A stretch of 64,000 nucleotides of DNA from Bathymodiolus brooksi (Eukaryota > Mollusca > Bivalvia > Mytilida > Modiolidae), in NCBI GenBank assembly GCA_963680875.1, contig OY804579.1, positions 29,931,804 through 29,995,803 of the forward strand. Direction: 5' to 3'. This document shows, one piece after another, positions 48,401 to 63,400 of the stretch (its first letter is position 1; each line of letters opens with the position of its first letter). The notes under the pieces were generated by a model. It did not search any database, was not told the origin of the DNA, and saw only the letters and a program-made list of their open reading frames with translations. The translations under genes were made by a program, and so were the position numbers.

Positions 48401-51400
48401 ACTAACATGAGATAATGTGATAACATAGAGAACTAACTTGGCTTGTTTCTGATCAATAACTAAGATAAGATAATGTGATAACATAGAGAACTAACTTGGT
48501 TTGTTTCTGATCAATAACTAACATGAGATAATGTGATAACATAGAGAACTAACTTGGCTTGTTTCTGATCAATAACTAACATGAGATAATGTGATAACGT
48601 AGAGAATTAACTTGGTTTGTTTCTGATCAATAACTAACATGAGATAATGTGATAACATAGAGAACTAACTTGGTTTGTTTCTGATCAATGACTAACATGA
48701 GATAATGTGATAACATAGAGAACTAACTTGGTTTGTTTCTGATCAATAACTAACATGAGATAATGTGATAACATAGAGAACTAACTTGGTTTGTTTCTGA
48801 TCAATAACTAACATGAGATAATGTGATAACATAGAGAACTAACTTGGTTTGTTTCTGATCAATGACTAACATGAGATAATGTGATAACATAGAGAACTAA
48901 CTTGGTTTGTTTCTGATCAATAACTAACATGAGATAACGTGATAACGTAGAGAACTAACTTGGTTTGTTTCTGATCAATAACTAACATGAGATAATGTGA
49001 TAACGTAGAGAATTAACTTGGTTTGTTTCTGCAAACATGAGATAATGTGATAACATAGAGAATTAACTTGGTTTGTTTCTGATCAATGACTAACATGAGA
49101 TAATGTGATACCGTAGAGAATTAACTTGGTTTGTTTCTGATCAATAACTAACATGAGATAATGTGATAACGTAGAGAACTAACTTGGTTTGTTTCTGATC
49201 AATAACTAACATGAGATAATGTGATAACGTAGAGAATTAACTTGGTTTGTTTCTGATCAATAACTAACATGAGATAATGTGATAACATAGAGAACTAACT
49301 TGGTTTGTTTCTGATCAATAACTAACATGAGATAATGTGATAACGTAGAGAATTAACTTGGTTTGTTTCTGATCAATAACTAACATGAGATAATGTGATA
49401 ACGTAGAGAACTATCTTGGTTTGTTTCTGATCAATAACTAACATGAGATAATGTGATAACATAGAGAACTAACTTGGCTTGTTTCTGATCAATAACTAAC
49501 ATGAGATAATGTGATAACATAGAGAACTAACTTGGTTTGTTTCTGATCAATGACTAACATGAGATAATGTGATTACGTAGAGAACTAACTTGGTTTGTTT
49601 CTGATCAATAACTAACATGAGATAATGTGATAACGTAGAGAATTAACTTGGTTTGTTTCTGATCAATAACTAACATGAGATAATGTGATAACATAGAGAA
49701 CTAACTTGGTTTGTTTCTGATCAATGACTAACATGAGATAACGTGATAACATAGAGAACTAACTTGGTTTGTTTCTGATCAATAACAAACATGAGATGTG
49801 ATAACATAGAAAACTAACTTGGTTTGTTTCTCATCAATAACTAACATCAGATAATGTGATAACATAGAGAACTAACTTGGTTTGTTTCTGATCAATAACT
49901 AACATGAGATGTGATAACGTAGAGAACTAACTTGGTTTGTTTCTGATCAATAACTAACATGAGATAATGTGATAACGTAGAGAACTAACTTGGTTTGTTT
50001 CTGATCAATGACTAACATGAGATAATGTGATAACGTAGAGAATTAACTTGGTTTGTTTCTGATCAATAACTAACATGAGATAATGTGATAACATAGAGAA
50101 CTAACTTGGCTTGTTTCTGATCAATAACTAACATGAGATAATGTGATAACGTAGAGAACTAACTTGGCTTGTTTCTGATCAATAACTAACATGAGATAAT
50201 GTGATAACATAGAGAACTAACTTGGCTTGTTTCTGATCAATAACTAACATGAGATAATGTGATAACATAGAGAACTAACTTGGCTTGTTTCTGATCAATA
50301 ACTAAGATAAGATAATGTGATAACATAAAGAACTAACTTGGTTTGTTTCTGATCAATAACTAACATGAGATAATGTGATAACATAGAGAACTAACTTGGC
50401 TTGTTTCTGATCAATAACTAACATGAGATAATGTGATAACGTAGAGAATTAACTTGGTTTGTTTCTGATCAATAACTAACATGAGATAATGTGATAACAT
50501 AGAGAACTAACTTGGTTTGTTTCTGATCAATGACTAACATGAGATAATGTGATAACATAGAGAACTAACTTGGTTTGTTTCTGATCAATAACTAACATGA
50601 GATAATATGATAACATAGAGAACTAACTTGGTTTGTTTCTGATCAATAACTAACATGAGATAATGTGATAACATAGAGAACTAACTTGGTTTGTTTCTGA
50701 TCAATGACTAACATGAGATAATGTGATAACATAGAGAACTAACTTGGTTTGTTTCTGATCAATAACTAACATGAGATAACGTGATAACGTAGAGAACTAA
50801 CTTGGTTTGTTTCTGATCAATAACTAACATGAGATAATGTGATAACGTAGAGAATTAACTTGGTTTGTTTCTGCAAACATGAGATAATGTGATAACATAG
50901 AGAATTAACTTGGTTTGTTTCTGATCAATGACTAACATGAGATAATGTGATAACGTAGAGAATTAACTTGGTTTGTTTCTGATCAATAACTAACATGAGA
51001 TAATGTGATAACGTAGAGAACTAACTTGGTTTGTTTCTGATCAATAACTAACATGAGATAATGTGATAACGTAGAGAATTAACTTGGTTTGTTTCTGATC
51101 AATAACTAACATGAGATAATGTGATAACATAGAGAACTAACTTGGTTTGTTTCTGATCAATAACTAACATGAGATAATGTGATAACGTAGAGAATTAACT
51201 TGGTTTGTTTCTGATCAATAACTAACATGAGATAATGTGATAACGTAGAGAACTATCTTGGTTTGTTTCTGATCAATAACTAACATGAGATAATGTGATA
51301 ACATAGAGAACTAACTTGGCTTGTTTCTGATCAATAACTAACATGAGATAATGTGATAACATAGAGAACTAACTTGGTTTGTTTCTGATCAATGACTAAC

Positions 51401-54400
51401 ATGAGATAATGTGATAACGTAGAGAATTAACTTGGTTTGTTTCTGATCAATAACTAACATGAGATAATGTGATAACGTAGAGAATTAACTTGGTTTGTTT
51501 CTGATCAATGATTAACATGAGATTATGTGATAACGTAGAGAACTAACTTGGTTTGTTTCTGATCAATGACTAACATGAGATAATGTGATAACGTAGAGAA
51601 CTAACTTGGTTTGTTTCTGATCAATGACTAACATGAGATAATGTGATAACGTAGAGAATTAACTTGGTTTGTTTCTGATCAATAACTAACATGAGATAAT
51701 GTGATAACATAGAGAACTAACTTGGTTTGTTTCTGATCAATGACTAACATGAGATAATGTGATAACATAGAGAACTAACTTGGCTTGTTTCTGATCAATG
51801 ACTAACATGAGATAATGTGATAACATAGAGAACTGACTTGGTTTGTTTCTGATCAATAACTAACATGAGATAACGTGATAACATAGAGAACTAACTTGGT
51901 TTGTTTCTGATCAATAACAAACATGAGATGTGATAACATAGAGAACTAACTTGGTTTGTTTCTCATCAATAACTAACATCAGATAATGTGATAACATAGA
52001 GAACTAACTTGGTTTGTTTCTGATCAATAACTAACATGAGATGTGATAACGTAGAGAACTAACTTGGTTTGTTTCTGATCAATAACTAACATGAGATAAT
52101 GTGATAACGTAGAGAACTATCTTGGTTTGTTTCTGATCAATAACTAACATGAGATAATGTGATAACATAGAGAACTAACTTGGCTTGTTTCTGATCAATA
52201 ACTAACATGAGATAATGTGATAACGTAGAGAACTAACTTGGCTTGTTTCTGATCAATAACTAACATGAGATAATGTGATAACATAGAGAACTAACTTGGC
52301 TTGTTTCTGATCAATAACTAACATGAGATAATGTGATAACATAGAGAACTAACTTGGCTTGTTTCTGATCAATAACTAAGATAAGATAATGTGATAACAT
52401 AGAGAACTAACTTGGTTTGTTTCTGATCAATAACTAACATGAGATAATGTGATAACATAGAGAACTAACTTGGCTTGTTTCTGATCAATAACTAACATGA
52501 GATAATGTGATAACGTAGAGAATTAACTTGGTTTGTTTCTGATCAATAACTAACATGAGATAATGTGATAACATAGAGAACTAACTTGGTTTGTTTCTGA
52601 TCAATGACTAACATGAGATAACGTGATAACATAGAGAACTAACTTGGTTTGTTTCTGATCAATAACAAACATGAGATGTGATAACATAGAGAACTAACTT
52701 GGTTTGTTTCTCATCAATAACTAACATGAGATAATGTGATAACATAGAGAACTAACTTGGTTTGTTTCTGATCAATAACTAACATGAGATAATGTGATAA
52801 CATAGAGAACTAACTTGGTTTGTTTCTGATCAATGACTAACATGAGATAATGTGATAACATAGAGAACTAACTTGGTTTGTTTCTGATCAATAACTAACA
52901 TGAGATAAAGTGATAACGTAGAGAACTAACTTGGTTTGTTTCTGATCAATAACTAACATGAGATAATGTGATAACGTAGAGAATTAACTTGGTTTGTTTC
53001 TGCAAACATGAGATAATGTGATAACATAGAGAATTAACTTGGTTTGTTTCTGATCAATGACTAACATGAGATAATGTGATAACGTAGAGAATTAACTTGG
53101 TTTGTTTCTGATCAATAACTAACATGAGATAATGTGATAACGTAGAGAACTAACTTGGTTTGTTTCTGATCAATAACTAACATGAGATAATGTGATAACG
53201 TAGAGAATTAACTTGGTTTGTTTCTGATCAATAACTAACATGAGATAATGTGATAACGTAGAGAACTATCTTGGTTTGTTTCTGATCAATAACTAACATG
53301 AGATAATGTGATAACATAGAGAACTAACTTGGCTTGTTTCTGATCAATAACTAACATGAGATAATGTGATAACATAGAGAACTAACTTGGTTTGTTTCTG
53401 ATCAATGACTAACATGAGATAATGTGATAACGTAGAGAATTAACTTGGTTTGTTTCTGATCAATAACTAACATGAGATAATGTGATAACGTAGAGAACTA
53501 ACTTGGTTTGTTTCTGATCAATAACTAACATGAGATAATGTGATAACGTAGAGAATTAACTTGGTTTGTTTCTGATCAATAACTAACATGAGATAATGTG
53601 ATAACATAGAGAACTAACTTGGTTTGTTTCTGATCAATAACTAACATGAGATAATGTGATAACGTAGAGAATTAACTTGGTTTGTTTCTGATCAATAACT
53701 AACATGAGATAATGTGATAACGTAGAGAACTATCTTGGTTTGTTTCTGATCAATAACTAACATGAGATAATGTGATAACATAGAGAATTAACTTGGTTTG
53801 TTTCTGATCAATGACTAACATGAGATAATGTGATAACGTAGAGAATTAACTTGGTTTGTTTCTGATCAATAACTAACATGAGATAATGTGATAACGTAGA
53901 GAACTAACTTGGTTTGTTTCTGATCAATAACTAACATGAGATAATGTGATAACGTAGGGAATTAACTTGGTTTGTTTCTGATCAATAACTAACATGAGAT
54001 AATGTGATAACATAGAGAACTAACTTGGTTTGTTTCTGATCAATGACTAACATGAGATAATGTGATAACGTAGAGAATTAACTTGGTTTGTTTCTGATCA
54101 ATAACTAACATGAGATAATGTGATAACGTAGAGAACTAACTTGGTTTGTTTCTGATCAATAACTAACATGAGATAATGTGATAACGTAGAGAATTAACTT
54201 GGTTTGTTTCTGATCAATAACTAACATGAGATAATGTGATAACATAGAGAACTAACTTGGTTTGTTTCTGATCAATAACTAACATGAGATAATGTGATAA
54301 CGTAGAGAATTAACTTGGTTTGTTTCTGATCAATAACTAACATGAGATAATGTGATAACGTAGAGAACTATCTTGGTTTGTTTCTGATCAATAACTAACA

Positions 54401-57400
54401 TGAGATAATGTGATAACATAGAGAACTAACTTGGCTTGTTTCTGATCAATAACTAACATGAGATAATGTGATAACATAGAGAACTAACTTGGTTTGTTTC
54501 TGATCAATGACTAACATGAGATAATGTGATAACGTAGAGAATTAACTTGGTTTGTTTCTGATCAATAACTAACATGAGATAATGTGATAACGTAGAGAAT
54601 TAACTTGGTTTGTTTCTGATCAATGATTAACATGAGATTATGTGATAACGTAGAGAACTAACTTGGTTTGTTTCTGATCAATGACTAACATGAGATAATG
54701 TGATAACGTAGAGAACTAACTTGGTTTGTTTCTGATCAATGACTAACATGAGATAATGTGATAACGTAGAGAATTAACTTGGTTTGTTTCTGATCAATAA
54801 CTAACATGAGATAATGTGATAACATAGAGAACTAACTTGGTTTGTTTCTGATCAATGACTAACATGAGATAATGTGATAACATAGAGAACTAACTTGGCT
54901 TGTTTCTGATCAATGACTAACATGAGATAATGTGATAACATAGAGAACTGACTTGGTTTGTTTCTGATCAATAACTAACATGAGATAACGTGATAACATA
55001 GAGAACTAACTTGGTTTGTTTCTGATCAATAACAAACATGAGATGTGATAACATAGAGAACTAACTTGGTTTGTTTCTCATCAATAACTAACATCAGATA
55101 ATGTGATAACATAGAGAACTAACTTGGTTTGTTTCTGATCAATAACTAACATGAGATGTGATAACGTAGAGAACTAACTTGGTTTGTTTCTGATCAATAA
55201 CTAACATGAGATAATGTGATAACGTAGAGAACTATCTTGGTTTGTTTCTGATCAATAACTAACATGAGATAATGTGATAACATAGAGAACTAACTTGGCT
55301 TGTTTCTGATCAATAACTAACATGAGATAATGTGATAACGTAGAGAACTAACTTGGCTTGTTTCTGATCAATAACTAACATGAGATAATGTGATAACATA
55401 GAGAACTAACTTGGCTTGTTTCTGATCAATAACTAACATGAGATAATGTGATAACATAGAGAACTAACTTGGCTTGTTTCTGATCAATAACTAAGATAAG
55501 ATAATGTGATAACATAGAGAACTAACTTGGTTTGTTTCTGATCAATAACTAACATGAGATAATGTGATAACATAGAGAACTAACTTGGCTTGTTTCTGAT
55601 CAATAACTAACATGAGATAATGTGATAACGTAGAGAATTAACTTGGTTTGTTTCTGATCAATAACTAACATGAGATAATGTGATAACATAGAGAACTAAC
55701 TTGGTTTGTTTCTGATCAATGACTAACATGAGATAACGTGATAACATAGAGAACTAACTTGGTTTGTTTCTGATCAATAACAAACATGAGATGTGATAAC
55801 ATAGAGAACTAACTTGGTTTGTTTCTCATCAATAACTAACATGAGATAATGTGATAACATAGAGAACTAACTTGGTTTGTTTCTGATCAATAACTAACAT
55901 GAGATAATGTGATAACATAGAGAACTAACTTGGTTTGTTTCTGATCAATGACTAACATGAGATAATGTGATAACATAGAGAACTAACTTGGTTTGTTTCT
56001 GATCAATAACTAACATGAGATAAAGTGATAACGTAGAGAACTAACTTGGTTTGTTTCTGATCAATAACTAACATGAGATAATGTGATAACGTAGAGAATT
56101 AACTTGGTTTGTTTCTGCAAACATGAGATAATGTGATAACATAGAGAATTAACTTGGTTTGTTTCTGATCAATGACTAACATGAGATAATGTGATAACGT
56201 AGAGAATTAACTTGGTTTGTTTCTGATCAATAACTAACATGAGATAATGTGATAACGTAGAGAACTAACTTGGTTTGTTTCTGATCAATAACTAACATGA
56301 GATAATGTGATAACGTAGAGAATTAACTTGGTTTGTTTCTGATCAATAACTAACATGAGATAATGTGATAACGTAGAGAACTATCTTGGTTTGTTTCTGA
56401 TCAATAACTAACATGAGATAATGTGATAACATAGAGAACTAACTTGGCTTGTTTCTGATCAATAACTAACATGAGATAATGTGATAACATAGAGAACTAA
56501 CTTGGTTTGTTTCTGATCAATGACTAACATGAGATAATGTGATAACGTAGAGAATTAACTTGGTTTGTTTCTGATCAATAACTAACATGAGATAATGTGA
56601 TAACGTAGAGAACTAACTTGGTTTGTTTCTGATCAATAACTAACATGAGATAATGTGATAACGTAGAGAATTAACTTGGTTTGTTTCTGATCAATAACTA
56701 ACATGAGATAATGTGATAACATAGAGAACTAACTTGGTTTGTTTCTGATCAATAACTAACATGAGATAATGTGATAACGTAGAGAATTAACTTGGTTTGT
56801 TTCTGATCAATAACTAACATGAGATAATGTGATAACGTAGAGAACTATCTTGGTTTGTTTCTGATCAATAACTAACATGAGATAATGTGATAACATAGAG
56901 AATTAACTTGGTTTGTTTCTGATCAATGACTAACATGAGATAATGTGATAACGTAGAGAATTAACTTGGTTTGTTTCTGATCAATAACTAACATGAGATA
57001 ATGTGATAACGTAGAGAACTAACTTGGTTTGTTTCTGATCAATAACTAACATGAGATAATGTGATAACGTAGGGAATTAACTTGGTTTGTTTCTGATCAA
57101 TAACTAACATGAGATAATGTGATAACATAGAGAACTAACTTGGTTTGTTTCTGATCAATGACTAACATGAGATAATGTGATAACGTAGAGAATTAACTTG
57201 GTTTGTTTCTGATCAATAACTAACATGAGATAATGTGATAACATAGAGAACTGACTTGGTTTGTTTCTGATCAATAACTAACATGAGATAACGTGATAAC
57301 GTAGAGAACTAACTTGGTTTGATTCTGATCAATAACTAACATGAGATAACCTGATAACTTAGAGAACAAACTTGGTTTGTTTCTGATCAATAACTAACAT

Positions 57401-60400
57401 AAGATAATGTGATAACATAGAGAACTAACTTGGTTTGTTTCTGATCAATGACTAACATGAGATAATGTGATAACGTAGAGAATTAACTTGGTTTGTTTCT
57501 GATCAATAACTAACATGAGATAATGTGATAACGTAGAGAACTAACTTGGTTTGTTTCTGATCAATAACTAACATGAGATAATGTGATAACGTAGAGAATT
57601 AACTTGGTTTGTTTCTGATCAATAACTAACATGAGATAATGTGATAACATAGAGAACTAACTTGGTTTGTTTCTGATCAATAACTAACATGAGATAATGT
57701 GATAACGTAGAGAATTAACTTGGTTTGTTTCTGATCAATAACTAACATGAGATAATGTGATAACGTAGAGAACTATCTTGGTTTGTTTCTGATCAATAAC
57801 TAACATGAGATAATGTGATAACATAGAGAACTAACTTGGCTTGTTTCTGATCAATAACTAACATGAGATAATGTGATAACATAGAGAACTAACTTGGTTT
57901 GTTTCTGATCAATGACTAACATGAGATAATGTGATAACGTAGAGAATTAACTTGGTTTGTTTCTGATCAATAACTAACATGAGATAATGTGATAACGTAG
58001 AGAACTAACTTGGTTTGTTTCTGATCAATAACTAACATGAGATAATGTGATAACGTAGAGAATTAACTTGGTTTGTTTCTGATCAATAACTAACATGAGA
58101 TAATGTGATAACATAGAGAACTAACTTGGTTTGTTTCTGATCAATAACTAACATGAGATAATGTGATAACGTAGAGAATTAACTTGGTTTGTTTCTGATC
58201 AATAACTAACATGAGATAATGTGATAACGTAGAGAACTATCTTGGTTTGTTTCTGATCAATAACTAACATGAGATAATGTGATAACATAGAGATATAACT
58301 TGGTTTGTTTCTGATCAATGACTAACATGAGATAATGTGATAACGTAGAGAATTAACTTGGTTTGTTTCTGATCAATAACTAACATGAGATAATGTGATA
58401 ACGTAGAGAACTAACTTGGTTTGTTTCTGATCAATAACTAACATGAGATAATGTGATAACGTAGGGAATTAACTTGGTTTGTTTCTGATCAATAACTAAC
58501 ATGAGATAATGTGATAACATAGAGAACTAACTTGGTTTGTTTCTGATCAATGACTAACATGAGATAATGTGATAACGTAGAGAATTAACTTGGTTTGTTT
58601 CTGATCAATAACTAACATGAGATAATGTGATAACATAGAGAACTGACTTGGTTTGTTTCTGATCAATAACTAACATGAGATAACGTGATAACGTAGAGAA
58701 CTAACTTGGTTTGATTCTGATCAATAACTAACATGAGATAACCTGATAACGTAGAGAACAAACTTGGTTTGTTTCTGATCAATAACTAACATAAGATAAT
58801 GTGATAACATAGAGAACTAACTTGGTTTGTTTCTGATCAATGACTAACATGAGATAATGTGATAACGTAGAGAATTAACTTGGTTTGTTTCTGATCAATA
58901 ACTAACATGAGATAATGTGATAACGTAGAGAACTAACTTGGTTTGTTTCTGATCAATAACTAACATGAGATAATGTGATAACGTAGAGAATTAACTTGGT
59001 TTGTTTCTGATCAATAACTAACATGAGATAATGTGATAACGTAGAGAACTATCTTGGTTTGTTTCTGATCAATAACTAACATGAGATAATGTGATAACAT
59101 AGAGAACTAACTTGGTTTGTTTCTGATCAATGACTAACATGAGATAATGTGATAACGTAGAGAATTAACTTGGTTTGTTTCTGATCAATAACTAACATCA
59201 GATAATGTGATAACGTAGAGAATTAACATGGTTTGTTTCTGATCAATGATTAACATGAGATTATGTGATAACGTAGAGAACTAACTTGGTTTGTTTCTGA
59301 TCAATAACTAACATGAGATAATGTGATAACGTAGAGAACTAACTTGGTTTGTTTCTGATCAATAACTAACATGAGATAATGTGATAACGTAGGGAATTAA
59401 CTTGGTTTGTTTCTGATCAATAACTAACATGAGATAATGTGATAACATAGAGAACTAACTTGGTTTGTTTCTGATCAATGACTAACATGAGATAATGTGA
59501 TAACGTAGAGAATTAACTTGGTTTGTTTCTGATCAATAACTAACATGAGATAATGTGATAACATAGAGAACTGACTTGGTTTGTTTCTGATCAATAACTA
59601 ACATGAGATAACGTGATAACGTAGAGAACTAACTTGGTTTGATTCTGATCAATAACTAACATGAGATAACCTGATAACGTAGAGAACAAACTTGGTTTGT
59701 TTCTGATCAATAACTAACATAAGATAATGTGATAACATAGAGAACTAACTTGGTTTGTTTCTGATCAATGACTAACATGAGATAATGTGATAACGTAGAG
59801 AATTAACTTGGTTTGTTTCTGATCAATAACTAACATGAGATAATGTGATAACGTAGAGAACTAACTTGGTTTGTTTCTGATCAATAACTAACATGAGATA
59901 ATGTGATAACGTAGAGAATTAACTTGGTTTGTTTCTGATCAATAACTAACATGAGATAATGTGATAACGTAGAGAACTATCTTGGTTTGTTTCTGATCAA
60001 TAACTAACATGAGATAATGTGATAACATAGAGAACTAACTTGGTTTGTTTCTGATCAATGACTAACATGAGATAATGTGATAACGTAGAGAATTAACTTG
60101 GTTTGTTTCTGATCAATAACTAACATCAGATAATGTGATAACGTAGAGAATTAACATGGTTTGTTTCTGATCAATGATTAACATGAGATTATGTGATAAC
60201 GTAGAGAACTAACTTGGTTTGTTTCTGATCAATGACTAACATGAGATAATGTGATAACGTAGAGAACTAACTTGGTTTGTTTCTGATCAATGACTAACAT
60301 GAGATAATGTGATAACGTAGAGAATTAACTTGGTTTGTTTCTGATCAATAACTAACATGAGATAATGTGATAACATAGAGAACTAACTTGGTTTGTTTCT

Positions 60401-63400
60401 GATCAATGACTAACATGAGATAATGTGATAACATAGAGAACTAACTTGGCTTGTTTCTGATCAATGACTAGCATGAGATAATGTGATAACATAGAGAACT
60501 GACTTGGTTTGTTTCTCATCAATAACTAACATGAGATAACGTGATAACATAGAGAACTAACTTGGTTTGTTTCTGATCAATAACAAACATGAGATGTGAT
60601 AACATAGAGAACTAACTTGGTTTGTTTCTCATCAATAACTAACATCAGATAATGTGATAACATAGAGAACTAACTTGGTTTGTTTCTGATCAATAACTAA
60701 CATGAGATGTGATAACGTAGAGAACTAACTTGGTTTGTTTCTGATCAATAACTAACATGAGATAATGTGATAACGTAGAGAACTAACTTGGTTTGTTTCT
60801 GATCAATGACTAACATGAGATAATGTGATAACGTAGAGAATTAACTTGGTTTGTTTCTGATCAATAACTAACATGAGATAATGTGATAACGTAGAGAACT
60901 ATCTTGGTTTGTTTCTGATCAATAACTAACATGAGATAATGTGATAACATAGAGAACTAACTTGGCTTGTTTCTGATCAATAACTAACATGAGATAATGT
61001 GATAACATAGAGAACTAACTTGGTTTGTTTCTGATCAATAACTAACATGAGATAATGTGATAACATAGAGAACTAACTTGGTTTGTTTCTGATCAATGAC
61101 TATTATGAGATAATGTGATAACGTAGAGAATTAACTTGGTTTGTTTCTGATCAATAACTAACATGAGATAATGTGATAACGTAGAGAACTATCTTGGTTT
61201 GTTTCTGATCAATAACTAACATGAGATAATGTGATAACATAGAGAACTAACATGGCTTGTTTCTGATCAATAACTAACATGAGATAATGTGAAAACGAAG
61301 AGAACTAACTTGGCTTGTTTCTGATCAATAACTAACATGAGATAATGTGATAACATAGAGAACTAACTTGGCTTGTTTCTGATCAATAACTAACATGAGA
61401 TAATGTGATAACATAGAGAACTAACTTGGCTTGTTTCTGATCAATAACTAAGATAAGATAATGTGATAACATAGAGAACTAACTTGGTTTGTTTCTGATC
61501 AATAACTAACATGAGATAATGTGATAACATAGAGAACTAACTTGGCTTGTTTCTGATCAATAACTAACATGAGATAATGTGATAAGGTAGAGAATTAACT
61601 TGGTTTGTTTCTGATCAATAACTAACATGAGATAATGTGATAACATAGAGAACTAACTTGGTTTGTTTCTGATCAATGACTAACATGAGATAACGTGATA
61701 ACATAGAGAACTAACTTGGTTTGTTTCTGATCAATAACAAACATGAGATGTGATAACATAGAGAACTAACTTGGTTTGTTTCTGATCAATAACTAACATG
61801 AGATGTGATAACGTAGAGAACTAACTTGGTTTGTTTCTGATCAATAACTAACATGAGATAATGTGATAACGTAGAGAACTAACTTGGTTTGTTTCTGATC
61901 AATGACTAACATGAGATAATGTGATAACGTAGAGAATTAACTTGGTTTGTTTCTGATCAATAACTAACATGAGATAATGTGATAACGTAGAGAACTATCT
62001 TGGTTTGTTTCTGATCAATAACTAACATGAGATAATGTGATAACATAGAGAACTAACTTGGCTTGTTTCTGATCAATAACTAACATGAGATAATGTGATA
62101 ACGTAGAGAACTAACTTGGCTTGTTTCTGATCAATAACTAACATGAGATAATGTGATAACATAGAGAACTAACTTGGCTTGTTTCTGATCAATAACTAAC
62201 ATGAGATAATGTGATAACATAGAGAACTAACTTGGCTTGTTTCTGATCAATAACTAAGATAAGATAATGTGATAACATAGAGAACTAACTTGGTTTGTTT
62301 CTGATCAATAACTAACATGAGATAATGTGATAACATAGAGAACTAACTTGGCTTGTTTCTGATCAATAACTAACATGAGATAATGTGATAACGTAGAGAA
62401 TTAACTTGGTTTGTTTCTGATCAATAACTAACATGAGATAATGTGATAACATAGAGAACTAACTTGGTTTGTTTCTGATCAATGACTAACATGAGATAAT
62501 GTGATAACATAGAGAACTAACTTGGTTTGTTTCTGATCAATAACTAACATGAGATAATGTGATAACATAGAGAACTAACTTGGTTTGTTTCTGATCAATA
62601 ACTAACATGAGATAATGTGATAACATAGAGAACTAACTTGGTTTGTTTCTGATCAATGACTAACATGAGATAATGTGATAACATAGAGAACTAACTTGGT
62701 TTGTTTCTGATCAATAACTAACATGAGATAATGTGATAACGTAGAGAACTAACTTGGTTTGTTTCTGATCAATAACAAACATGAGATGTGATAACGTAGA
62801 GAATTAACTTGGTTTGTTTCTGATCAATAACTAACATGAGATAACGTGATAACGTAGAAAACTAACTTGGTTTGTTTCTGATCAATAACTAACATGAGAT
62901 AATGTGATAACGTAGAGAATTAACTTGGTTTGTTTCTGCAAACATGAGATAATGTGATAACATAGAGAATTAACCTGGTTTGTTTCTGACCAATGACTAA
63001 CATGAGATAATGTAGAGAATTAACTTGGTTTGTTTCTGATCAATAACTAACATGAGATAATGTGATAACGTACAGAACTAACTTGGTTTATTTCTGATCA
63101 ATAACTAACATGAAATAATGTGATAACGTAGAGAATTAACTTGGTTTGTTTCTGATCAATAACTAACATGAGATAATGTGATAACATAGAGAACTAACTT
63201 GGTTTGTTTCTGATCAATGACTAACATGAGATAATGTGATAACGTAGAGAATTAACTTGGTTTGTTTCTGATCAATAACTAACATGAGATAATGTGATAA
63301 CGTAGAGAATTAACTTGGTTTGTTTCTGATCAATGACTAACATGAGATTATGTGATAACGTAGAGAACTAACTTGGTTTGTTTCTGATCAATGACTAACA

